Source: Candidatus Nanopelagicales bacterium (GTDB lineage Bacteria > Actinomycetota > Actinomycetes > S36-B12). Taken from it: a DNA stretch of 13,168 nucleotides. Shown piece after piece: positions 6,243-12,244 of this stretch (position 1 is the first letter of the stretch; each line of letters begins with the position of its first letter). The DNA lies in assembly GCA_018399515.1 (NCBI GenBank), contig JAGYOB010000049.1:1-13168 (forward strand). The letters run 5' to 3'. The translations under genes were made by a program, and so were the position numbers. The notes under the pieces are model-generated. The model was not told the DNA's origin, made no database searches, and saw nothing but the letters and a program-made list of their open reading frames with translations.

Positions 6243-7391
6243 GTGGTTCGGCGCCGCAAGCAGGCACGCGAGGCGCGTGATCCTGCCGTTGCCGTTCGGC
6301 CCACCCCGATCGTCCCCGACGAAGTCGTGCGGGTCCTCTCGGTTCTGCCGGGGGCATCGCTGGTCGTCGATGAGGACTCCTCGATCTTGCGGGCGACCCC
6401 CCGCGCGGAGGCCCTCGGGCTCGTCCGTCGAGACCAGGTATCGGTAGCCAGCCTGCGAGAACTGGTGCGCCGGGTCGCCGGTGACGGAGCGGCTCGCGAA
6501 CGTGAAGTGCGGGTGCGCCGGCCACCTCTCGGTCGCGGCCTGCTCGATCTTCGAGTCCAGGTTGCGCCGCTGTCCGGGGGCATGTACCTGATGCTCGTCA
6601 ACGACCTTTCCGATGAGCGTCGAGTCGATGCGGTCCGTCGGGACTTCGTGGCGAACGTCAGTCACGAACTCAAGACTCCGGTCGGGGCGCTGTCACTTCT
6701 CGCCGAGGCGATTCTGAGCGCGGCCGACGACCCGGAATCGGTCCGCAGATTCGCCGAACGCATGCAGTCGGAATCCACCCGACTGTCGAACCTGATCAAC
6801 GACATCATCGACCTATCCCGGTTGCAAAGCGACGATCCGCTCAGCCATGCCGCAGAGATCGACATTGCCGAAGTTGTGGCCCAGGCCGTCGAAGAAGTTC
6901 GCACTCTCGCGGTGGCGCAGGACATCGAGATCGTCGAGGGTCTTCAGCCCGATGTCCGTATGCTCGGCGATCGGGGTCAGGTCCTCATGGCGGTGCGCAA
7001 TCTGCTCGCTAACGCGATCGCCTATTCTCCCGCGCACACCAGGGTTGCGATCGCGATGCGGGTCAACGAGTCGATCATCGAGGTTGACGTCAAAGATCAG
7101 GGAATGGGTATTCCCGAGCATGATCTGGAGCGGATCTTCGAGCGGTTCTACCGCGTCGACCCAGCCCGCTCCCGAGGCACCGGGGGCACCGGCTTGGGCC
7201 TGGCGATCGTCAAGCACGTCTGCCGCAATCACGGCGGGGAATGCCGGGTGTGGTCTGAGGTGGGAGTTGGCTCCACCTTCACCCTGCGCTTCCCTCTTAT
7301 TCGCACGTCGTCGGCCTCCGTCGATGATGATGAGGACCAAACTGCCCCCGCATCGTTGGTGGGCGTGACCGAGGGAGAATCGCACCCGTGA
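6240..7391 (+). CDS. senX3: phosphate-responsive sensor histidine kinase (SenX3/PhoR) lacking a membrane anchor
   Basis: A 383-residue sensor kinase that should phosphorylate the neighbouring RegX3. Residues ~27-125 look like the PAS region of SenX3/PhoR (VLSVLPGASLVVDEDSSIL, LGLV). DFVANVSHELKTPVGALSLL holds the H-box with phospho-acceptor His142. The N-box is NLLANAIAYSP (Asn258), followed by DQGMG at 286-290, the F-box ERIFERFYRVDPARS, and the G2 box GTGGTGLGLA at 313-322. SenX3 and Streptomyces PhoR carry N-terminal hydrophobic helices before the PAS domain. Here the protein begins MVVRRRKQAREAR, directly at the basic stretch that follows the helix, and a TAG at 6228 stops upstream extension. 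The kinase therefore appears cytosolic. The ATG at 6240 is preferred as leaderless; GTG at 6234 would add two residues. It overlaps regX3 by 4 bp. Confidence 0.92.
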   Translation: MVVRRRKQAREARDPAVAVRPTPIVPDEVVRVLSVLPGASLVVDEDSSILRATPRAEALGLVRRDQVSVASLRELVRRVAGDGAAREREVRVRRPPLGRGLLDLRVQVAPLSGGMYLMLVNDLSDERRVDAVRRDFVANVSHELKTPVGALSLLAEAILSAADDPESVRRFAERMQSESTRLSNLINDIIDLSRLQSDDPLSHAAEIDIAEVVAQAVEEVRTLAVAQDIEIVEGLQPDVRMLGDRGQVLMAVRNLLANAIAYSPAHTRVAIAMRVNESIIEVDVKDQGMGIPEHDLERIFERFYRVDPARSRGTGGTGLGLAIVKHVCRNHGGECRVWSEVGVGSTFTLRFPLIRTSSASVDDDEDQTAPASLVGVTEGESHP

Positions 7392-8068
7392 CCAGAGTCC
7401 TGGTGGTGGAGGACGAAGAATCGTTCTCCGATGCTCTGTCCTTCATGCTGCGGCGTGAGGGCTACGAAGTCGGCATCGCCATTGATGGTGTCCAGGCGCT
7501 CGAGGAATTCGATCGACACGGGGCTGACCTCGTTTTATTGGACCTGATGCTGCCGGGCATCTCGGGCACGGAGGTGTGCCGCAGTCTGCGCCAGCGATCA
7601 GCGGTGCCGATCATCATGGTGACGGCCAAGGATGGCGAGGTCGACAAGGTCGTCGGACTCGAACTCGGCGCCGATGATTACGTCACGAAGCCGTTCTCGT
7701 CACGCGAACTCGTCGCTCGCATCCGTGCGGTGCTGCGCCGTCGCGGTGAACCAGATGAGTTGCTGCCGATGGTGCTCGAGGCCGGTCCCGTTCGCATCGA
7801 TGTCGATCGTCATGTCGTGACGGTGCGCGGCGACGTCACGTCGATGCCGCTGAAGGAATTCGATCTCCTCGAGTTGCTGATGCGCAATGCGGGCCGGGTC
7901 CTCACTCGTGGTCAGATCATCGACCGGGTGTGGGGTTCCGATTACGTCGGTGACACCAAGACCCTCGATGTGCACGTCAAGCGCTTGCGCGCCAAGTTGG
8001 AAGACGACCCGGCCAACCCTGTGCACATCGTCACGGTGCGAGGTCTCGGCTATAAGTTCGAGCTGTAA
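7388..8068 (+). CDS. regX3: phosphate-responsive response regulator (RegX3/PhoP, OmpR family)
   Basis: A 226-residue DNA-binding response regulator. The N-terminal receiver has acidic Glu8/Asp9, phospho-acceptor Asp52 in LVLLDLMLPG, Thr79 and Lys101 in DDYVTKPFSSREL. After a short linker the OmpR-type winged helix spans about 125-226 (PLKEFDLLELLMRNAGRVLT, then DTKTLDVHVKRLRAKL and VRGLGYKFEL). The GTG start overlaps the senX3 TGA (GTGA) and GGGAGAA lies 8 nt upstream inside senX3, so the two are translationally coupled as a single operon. It is the expected activator of phosphate-starvation genes through PHO-type boxes. It converges on the lipoprotein gene with 15 bp between stops and no obvious terminator hairpin. 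Confidence 0.96.
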   Translation: MTRVLVVEDEESFSDALSFMLRREGYEVGIAIDGVQALEEFDRHGADLVLLDLMLPGISGTEVCRSLRQRSAVPIIMVTAKDGEVDKVVGLELGADDYVTKPFSSRELVARIRAVLRRRGEPDELLPMVLEAGPVRIDVDRHVVTVRGDVTSMPLKEFDLLELLMRNAGRVLTRGQIIDRVWGSDYVGDTKTLDVHVKRLRAKLEDDPANPVHIVTVRGLGYKFEL

Positions 8069-8083
8069 TTCCGGAGCGGATCC

Positions 8084-8626
8084 TTACGGAGCCGTCGGTG
8101 GCTGCGGCGAGATTCCGTCGTAGAAGCCGACCGGGGGAACGGTCAGGACCTCGAGTTCGGCGAGCCCGGCATTGGTCATGAAGACCTGAACGGGGACGAA
8201 GCCGCTCTCGGGGATCTCGGCGGTGTAGACGTTGATCCAGCGACTGGCCCCGGATCCGTCCTGTCCGTAACCGAAGGGCACCGCCGCACCCGAAGCGACG
8301 TCGACCGGACCGATCGTGGTGGCCCCGTCGGTGATGACGGCGCGCTGCCCGGCGATGGCGACATCGGCGAGCGAATCGGGCTCAGCACCCACGTTGACGA
8401 TCGTCATGATGAGGGTGACCGCTGAACCTTCACCGCGGACGAGCGTCGCGTTCTCGATACGCACATCCCCGACCTGGGCTTGCACACCATTGCCGGTGCT
8501 CATGGTGTTCTGCGTATTGGTGGTGGACTGGAATCCGTTGAAGCAGCCCGAAAGTGACAGGGCGGCGGCGGTGGCCATGCCGGCTACAAGGATGCGGGCA
8601 CCTAATCGACGAGTACTCGAGGTCAC
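8084..8626 (-). CDS. LpqE-like secreted lipoprotein
   Basis: A 180-residue predicted lipoprotein: basic start (MTSSTRRLGARILV), hydrophobic segment, and lipobox LSGC with the acylated Cys at residue 28, so export and anchoring to the outer face of the membrane are expected. The mature part begins with a Thr/Asn/Ser-rich linker and continues as a beta-rich domain (GDVRIENATLVRGEGSAVTL, LIMTIVNVGAEPD). Mycobacterial lpqE lies divergent from carD in the same way, and length (about 180) and domain pattern agree, so LpqE family membership is likely. Function is unknown. The GTG start at 8626 lacks a Shine-Dalgarno sequence and has a -10-like TAGAGT six bases upstream, suggesting a leaderless message. 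A start at the internal Met would spoil the signal peptide. Confidence 0.85.
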   Translation of the reverse strand: MTSSTRRLGARILVAGMATAAALSLSGCFNGFQSTTNTQNTMSTGNGVQAQVGDVRIENATLVRGEGSAVTLIMTIVNVGAEPDSLADVAIAGQRAVITDGATTIGPVDVASGAAVPFGYGQDGSGASRWINVYTAEIPESGFVPVQVFMTNAGLAELEVLTVPPVGFYDGISPQPPTAP

Positions 8627-8638
8627 GTAAGCACTCTA
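8624..8638 (-). promoter_or_regulatory. leaderless promoter and start of the lpqE-like gene
   Basis: On the minus strand TAGAGT (8638-8633) is followed by six bases and then the GTG (8626-8624). There is no ribosome site. Spacing is identical to that at senX3 and the PPOX gene. Confidence 0.5.
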
Positions 8639-8658
8639 GCCGAGCGGGACGCTGGGGA

Positions 8659-8678
8659 ATCCCGACCGGGGGCGGGAT
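8659..8678. promoter_or_regulatory. dyad in the lpqE/carD divergent region
   Basis: ATCCCG (8659-8664) and CGGGAT (8673-8678) are perfect 6-bp inverted arms with an 8-bp spacer, midway between the two divergent -10 elements and overlapping the expected carD -35. This is the geometry of a repressor operator, but G/C-rich chance matches are common. Confidence 0.3.
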
Positions 8679-8689
8679 CGCACCCGTGC

Positions 8690-8713
8690 TAGCCTTGAAG
8701 ACCTGGAAAGGGG
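8690..8713 (+). promoter_or_regulatory. carD promoter -10 element and ribosome binding site
   Basis: TAGCCT (8690-8695) is a TANNNT -10 element that would put the transcript start near 8702. AAAGGGG (8707-8713, within GGAAAGGGG) is a strong purine-rich ribosome site 9 nt before the ATG at 8723. Unlike its divergent neighbour, carD therefore has a short leader of about 20 nt. Confidence 0.5.
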
Positions 8714-8722
8714 AAATTCTTT

Positions 8723-9205
8723 ATGACCTTCAAGGTTGGCGACACGGTCGTCTACCCCCACCACGGGGCCGCCCTCATCGAGGATGTCGAGGTCCGGGTG
8801 ATCAAGGGAGTCGAACGCGAGTACCTCGTTCTTCGGGTCGCCCAGGGTGATCTGACCGTTCGGGTTCCGGCTGACAACGTCGATCTCGTAGGAGTGCGCG
8901 ATGTCGTCAACGCCGAGGGTCTCGATCGCGTCTTCGATGTCTTGCGGCAGCCCTACACCGAGGAGCCGACCAACTGGTCGCGGCGCTATAAGGCCAATCT
9001 AGAGAAACTCGCCTCCGGCGATGTGATCAAGGTGGCCGAGGTCGTGCGTGATCTGTGGCGTCGCGAACGCGAACGTGGGCTGTCAGCTGGCGAGAAGCGG
9101 ATGCTGGCGAAAGCCCGGCAGATCCTGGTGAGCGAACTGGCCCTCGCGGAGAAGACCAACGAGGACAAGGCCGAGGCCATCCTCGACGAGGTCTTGGCCT
9201 CGTAG
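8723..9205 (+). CDS. carD: RNA polymerase-binding transcription factor CarD
   Basis: A 160-residue CarD (the mycobacterial protein is 162), which binds the RNA polymerase beta subunit and stabilises open promoter complexes, notably at rRNA promoters. The N-terminal Tudor-like interaction domain (residues 1 to about 55: MTFKVGDTVVYPHHGAALIE) retains Arg25 and Arg47, positions known in M. tuberculosis CarD to contact polymerase. The helical DNA-binding part has Trp85 (PTNWSRRYK), the wedge residue at the edge of the transcription bubble, and Lys90. The C-terminal helices run through AGEKRMLAKARQILVSELAL. The start is fixed by the strong AAAGGGG site. It is divergent from the LpqE-like gene and heads ispD, ispF, PPOX, cysS and rlmB, as in mycobacteria apart from the PPOX gene. 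Confidence 0.97.
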   Translation: MTFKVGDTVVYPHHGAALIEDVEVRVIKGVEREYLVLRVAQGDLTVRVPADNVDLVGVRDVVNAEGLDRVFDVLRQPYTEEPTNWSRRYKANLEKLASGDVIKVAEVVRDLWRRERERGLSAGEKRMLAKARQILVSELALAEKTNEDKAEAILDEVLAS

Positions 9206-9222
9206 GTGCCCACTCGGCGCCG

Positions 9223-9927
9223 GTGAGTCGCACTGCAGCGGTCGTCCCCGCTGCCGGCAAGGGCATGAGACTGGGGCCTGGTGCCCCCAAGGCGCTGCGG
9301 CCACTCGGAGGGTCACCTCTCCTGGTGCACGCTGTCCGCGCGCTGTCCCTCGCCCGCGGAGTAGACGTAGTCGTCGTCGCTGCGCCTGAAGACGAGGTCG
9401 ACATGGTTCGGGCACTACTCAGCGAGGTTGTCAGCGACGCGGAGTTGACCGTCGTCGCCGGCGGCGACACCCGCCAGTCATCCGTCGCCCGTGCTCTGAT
9501 CGCCCTGCCGTCAGATGTCGACGTGGTACTGGTGCACGACGCGGCCCGCCCCCTTGTTCCCGTCGAGATGGTCGAACGGGTCGCGGTGGCGGTCCGGGCA
9601 GGGGCACCCGCTGTGATCCCGGTGCTCAAACTGGTCGACACCGTCAAGACTGTTGACGCCGAAGGCCGCGTGGTGTCGACACCCGATCGGTCTCATTTGC
9701 GTGCGGTGCAGACTCCGCAGGGATTCACCCGTTCGGTGCTGCAACAGGCTCATGCGAATGCCGAGGTCGACGATGTCACAGACGATGCTGGTCTGGTCGA
9801 ACGACAGGGGGTGGAGGTGGTTACCGTGCTCGGACACGAAGAGGCCTTCAAGGTGACACGTCCGATGGACCTGGTGCTGGCCGAAGCAGTGCTGTCACGA
9901 AGGAGGGCAGGCGGTGTCGTCGGCTGA
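9223..9927 (+). CDS. ispD: 2-C-methyl-D-erythritol 4-phosphate cytidylyltransferase
   Basis: The MEP-pathway enzyme joining CTP and 2-C-methyl-D-erythritol 4-phosphate to give CDP-ME, on the route to isoprenoids. The 234-residue length is normal. AAGKGMRLGPGAPKALRPL (residues 10-28) is the CTP-binding loop, with Arg16 and Lys23 at the catalytic positions. DAARP is at 106-110, and AVQTPQGF (161-168) follows Arg160. The GTG at 9223 is the only sensible start: it lies 17 bp after the carD stop and directly precedes the conserved SRTAAVVPAAGKG. Longer in-frame versions begin inside carD. The Shine-Dalgarno match is poor (TAGGTG around the carD stop), so coupling to carD translation is likely. It overlaps ispF by 14 bp. 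Confidence 0.95.
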   Translation: MSRTAAVVPAAGKGMRLGPGAPKALRPLGGSPLLVHAVRALSLARGVDVVVVAAPEDEVDMVRALLSEVVSDAELTVVAGGDTRQSSVARALIALPSDVDVVLVHDAARPLVPVEMVERVAVAVRAGAPAVIPVLKLVDTVKTVDAEGRVVSTPDRSHLRAVQTPQGFTRSVLQQAHANAEVDDVTDDAGLVERQGVEVVTVLGHEEAFKVTRPMDLVLAEAVLSRRRAGGVVG

Positions 9928-10411
9928 CCAACCGGTGCAGATGCGCACCGGAATCGGAGTCGACGTGCACCCCTTCGACACCGATCCGATGCGCCCCCTG
10001 CACCTGGTTGGATTGGCTTGGCCGGGCGAGGAACCGGGTCTTTCGGGGCACTCCGATGGCGATGTCGGCGCACATGCGGCCGCCGATGCGCTCTTGTCGG
10101 CTGCTGGTCTGGGAGACCTGGGCAGCAATTTCGGCACCGATGATCTGCGGTGGGCGGGGGCCCGCGGCACCATGCTGCTAGCAGAGGCTGGCGAGCGTGT
10201 GAGAGCGGCCGGATGGACGATCGACAACATCGCTGTGCAGGTCATCGGCAATCGCCCGCGCCTGGGTCCGCGCCGCGAAGAAGCCCAAGCAGTGCTGAGT
10301 GAGGCAGTCGGGGCGCCGGTGAGTGTGGCCGCGACCACGACCGATGGGCTCGGTCTGACCGGCCGGGGGGAAGGGCTGGCGGCCATCGCCACCGCTTTGC
10401 TCCACCGCTAA
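9914..10411 (+). CDS. ispF: 2-C-methyl-D-erythritol 2,4-cyclodiphosphate synthase
   Basis: Converts CDP-ME 2-phosphate to the cyclic diphosphate, releasing CMP; a homotrimer with active sites at subunit interfaces. The 165-residue protein has GIGVDVHPF with metal ligands Asp17 and His19, and GLSGHSDGDVGAHAAADALL with the third ligand His54. AATTTDGLGLTGRGEGLAA near the C-terminus is the conserved CMP/phosphate loop. The GTG at 9914 has an excellent ribosome site (AAGGAGGG, about 9900-9907) inside ispD, six bases upstream. An alternative start at Met10 would lie nearer the conserved core, but the ribosome site supports the longer form. Two MEP enzymes in overlapping genes imply co-expression. 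Confidence 0.95.
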   Translation: MSSADQPVQMRTGIGVDVHPFDTDPMRPLHLVGLAWPGEEPGLSGHSDGDVGAHAAADALLSAAGLGDLGSNFGTDDLRWAGARGTMLLAEAGERVRAAGWTIDNIAVQVIGNRPRLGPRREEAQAVLSEAVGAPVSVAATTTDGLGLTGRGEGLAAIATALLHR

Positions 10412-10423
10412 TCTGTCCCTATG
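10409..10423 (+). promoter_or_regulatory. leaderless internal promoter for the PPOX-family gene
   Basis: TAATCT (10409-10414), beginning at the ispF stop codon TAA, is a good -10 element. Six bases later comes ATG (10421-10423). No Shine-Dalgarno sequence lies between. This would give the downstream genes transcription independent of carD. Confidence 0.5.
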
Positions 10424-10834
10424 TCCGCCACCACGACGCATGCCACGATCCCGGAATCGGCCCGGCGGCTGTTGAACGCACCCCACTTCGCCACCGTCGC
10501 CACGACTCAGCCGGATGGCTCGTCGCAGCAGACTGTCGTGTGGGTGAAGACCGATGGCGACGACGTGTTGTTCAGCACGATCCGCGGGCGGCGCAAGACG
10601 CTGAATATGGAACGCGACCCCCGAGCATCGGTGATGGTCTACGACAGTGACAACCCCTATGCCTACGTCGAGATTCGCGGGACCGTATCGATGACCGAGG
10701 AAGGTGGTGACGACCTCATTCACGAGTTGTCCCACGCCTACACCGGTAAGCGGTTTCCCGGAGACGACGGCACCGACCATGTCCGTGTGGTGTGCCGATT
10801 GACTCCGGCGAAGGTCATCACCCGGGCTCTGTGA
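10421..10834 (+). CDS. PPOX-class (FDOR) F420/FMN-dependent oxidoreductase-like protein
   Basis: A 137-residue protein with the split-barrel fold of pyridoxamine 5'-phosphate oxidase-like enzymes. In actinobacteria most of these small forms belong to the flavin/deazaflavin oxidoreductase (FDOR-B) group and use F420 or FMN. Supporting features are LLNAPHFATVATTQPDG near the N-terminus, LFSTIRGRRKTLNMERDPRA (cofactor phosphate-binding Lys/Arg and Asn cluster) and YAYVEIRGTVSM. The late segment SHAYTGKRFPGD is common in the F420-type subfamily. Substrate is unknown and the cofactor cannot be decided by eye. The gene sits between ispF and cysS, where mycobacteria have none, apparently with its own leaderless promoter. 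It ends 13 bp before cysS. Confidence 0.82.
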   Translation: MSATTTHATIPESARRLLNAPHFATVATTQPDGSSQQTVVWVKTDGDDVLFSTIRGRRKTLNMERDPRASVMVYDSDNPYAYVEIRGTVSMTEEGGDDLIHELSHAYTGKRFPGDDGTDHVRVVCRLTPAKVITRAL

Positions 10835-10847
10835 GTCGTCGAGCCTG

Positions 10848-12239
10848 ATGAGTCTTCGCCTGTATGACACGGCCACCCGCGAGGTGCGCACGTTCGAACC
10901 GCTGGTGCCCGGGCAGGTGTCGATGTACCTGTGCGGCGCGACCGTGCAGGCTCCACCGCATGTCGGACACGTGCGTTCGGGGCTGGTCTTCGACATCCTC
11001 AGCCGATGGTTGAAGGCATCCGGCTACGAGGTGACGCTCATCCGGAACGTGACCGATATCGACGACAAGATCCTGGCTCGGGGTGAGGAGCTCGGTGAGC
11101 CCTGGTGGTCGGTGGCGATGCGCAACGAGCGAGCCTTCACCTCCGCATATGACGCCCTGGGATGTATTCCCCCGACCTATGAACCACGCGCTACCGGCCA
11201 CATCACCGAGATGGTCGAGCTCATGGATCGGCTCATCGACAATGGTCATGCCTACGACCACAACGGAGATGTGTACTTCGATGTGCGCTCATTCGCTGAT
11301 TACGGTGCTCTGAGTGGGCAGCGACCCGACGACATGCATCCGGCCACCGAGGCTGGTGTGACCGATAAGCGCGACCCTCGTGACTTCGCGCTGTGGAAGT
11401 CGGCGAAGCCCGGCGAGCCGTCGTGGCCCACTCCGTGGGGACGTGGTCGACCGGGATGGCACCTGGAATGTTCAGCAATGGCGACGCGGTATCTGGGCCC
11501 GAGCTTCGACATTCACGGCGGTGGGATGGATCTGCTATTCCCTCACCACGAGAACGAGATCGCCCAGTCGCGTGCCGCAGGGGATGAGTTCGCTCGACTG
11601 TGGTTGCACAACGCTTGGGTTACCACTGCGGGAGAAAAAATGAGCAAGTCGCTGGGTAATTCGCTGCTGGTCAGTGAGGTTATCCAGCGGGTCCGCCCCG
11701 TCGAACTGCGCTACTACCTCGGCAGTGCCCACTACCGGTCGATGCTGGAATTCTCTGACGATGCGATGGCCGAATCTGCTGCGGCGTACCGGCGGATCGA
11801 CGGGTTCCTCCGCCGTTCGCTTGATCGACTTGGTGAGTTGCCGCCAGGTGCTCTGCCGCGTGCGTTTTCCGATGCCATGGACGACGACCTCGGTGTCCCT
11901 CAGGCTCTCGCCGTGGTGCACGACACCGTGCGTGCGGGTAACGCAGCACTCGACACCGGTGACGATGCAACGGCACGAGCACGGTCAGGGGAGGTGCGCG
12001 CGATGATGTCGGTTCTCGGCCTCGATCCGATTGCGTGGGATGACCGAGAGGGTGATTCGCAGGCGATGAACGATGTCATCGATGTGCTCGTTCGAGCAGC
12101 TCTTGCCGATCGTGAACAGGCGCGCGAAGCCAAGGATTATGCCGCCGCCGATGCGATCCGAGACAGATTGGCGCAAGCTGGGATCGCGTTGGAAGACACC
12201 CCCGACGGTGTGCGCTGGTCACTGACGCAGGGACACTGA
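10848..12239 (+). CDS. cysS: cysteinyl-tRNA synthetase
   Basis: A class I synthetase charging tRNA(Cys), 463 residues, monomeric and cytosolic. PPHVGHVRSG carries the HIGH-type signature HVGH (38-41) and KMSKS is at 264-268. The zinc site that selects cysteine is complete: Cys29 (MYLCGATVQ), Cys208 (GWHLECSAM), His233 and Glu237 (FPHHENE). DIHGGGMDLLFPHHENEIAQ is strongly conserved. It is CysS, not the mycothiol ligase MshC, because the N-terminus reads CGATVQAPPHVGH and the full C-terminal helical anticodon region is present (REAKDYAAADAIRDRL). The ATG at 10848 is 13 bp after the PPOX stop with no strong ribosome site. rlmB follows after 5 bp, the usual actinobacterial cysS-rlmB pair. Confidence 0.97.
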   Translation: MSLRLYDTATREVRTFEPLVPGQVSMYLCGATVQAPPHVGHVRSGLVFDILSRWLKASGYEVTLIRNVTDIDDKILARGEELGEPWWSVAMRNERAFTSAYDALGCIPPTYEPRATGHITEMVELMDRLIDNGHAYDHNGDVYFDVRSFADYGALSGQRPDDMHPATEAGVTDKRDPRDFALWKSAKPGEPSWPTPWGRGRPGWHLECSAMATRYLGPSFDIHGGGMDLLFPHHENEIAQSRAAGDEFARLWLHNAWVTTAGEKMSKSLGNSLLVSEVIQRVRPVELRYYLGSAHYRSMLEFSDDAMAESAAAYRRIDGFLRRSLDRLGELPPGALPRAFSDAMDDDLGVPQALAVVHDTVRAGNAALDTGDDATARARSGEVRAMMSVLGLDPIAWDDREGDSQAMNDVIDVLVRAALADREQAREAKDYAAADAIRDRLAQAGIALEDTPDGVRWSLTQGH

Positions 12240-12244
12240 CTCTT

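Noticed and set aside
6095..6280. 61-codon plus-strand frame upstream of senX3 as a possible missing sensor domain or small regulator
   Set aside because: It is polar, not hydrophobic, lacks a ribosome site, and runs through the PHO-like repeats and promoter; it cannot supply the missing membrane helix.
8069..8095. CGGAGC copies at 8072 and 8087 as a terminator between regX3 and the lipoprotein gene
   Set aside because: The copies are direct, not inverted, so they cannot form a hairpin, and no T-run follows.
10178..10996. 272-codon minus-strand open frame opposite ispF, PPOX and cysS starts
   Set aside because: It crosses three real genes and shows no recognisable family; treated as a shadow.
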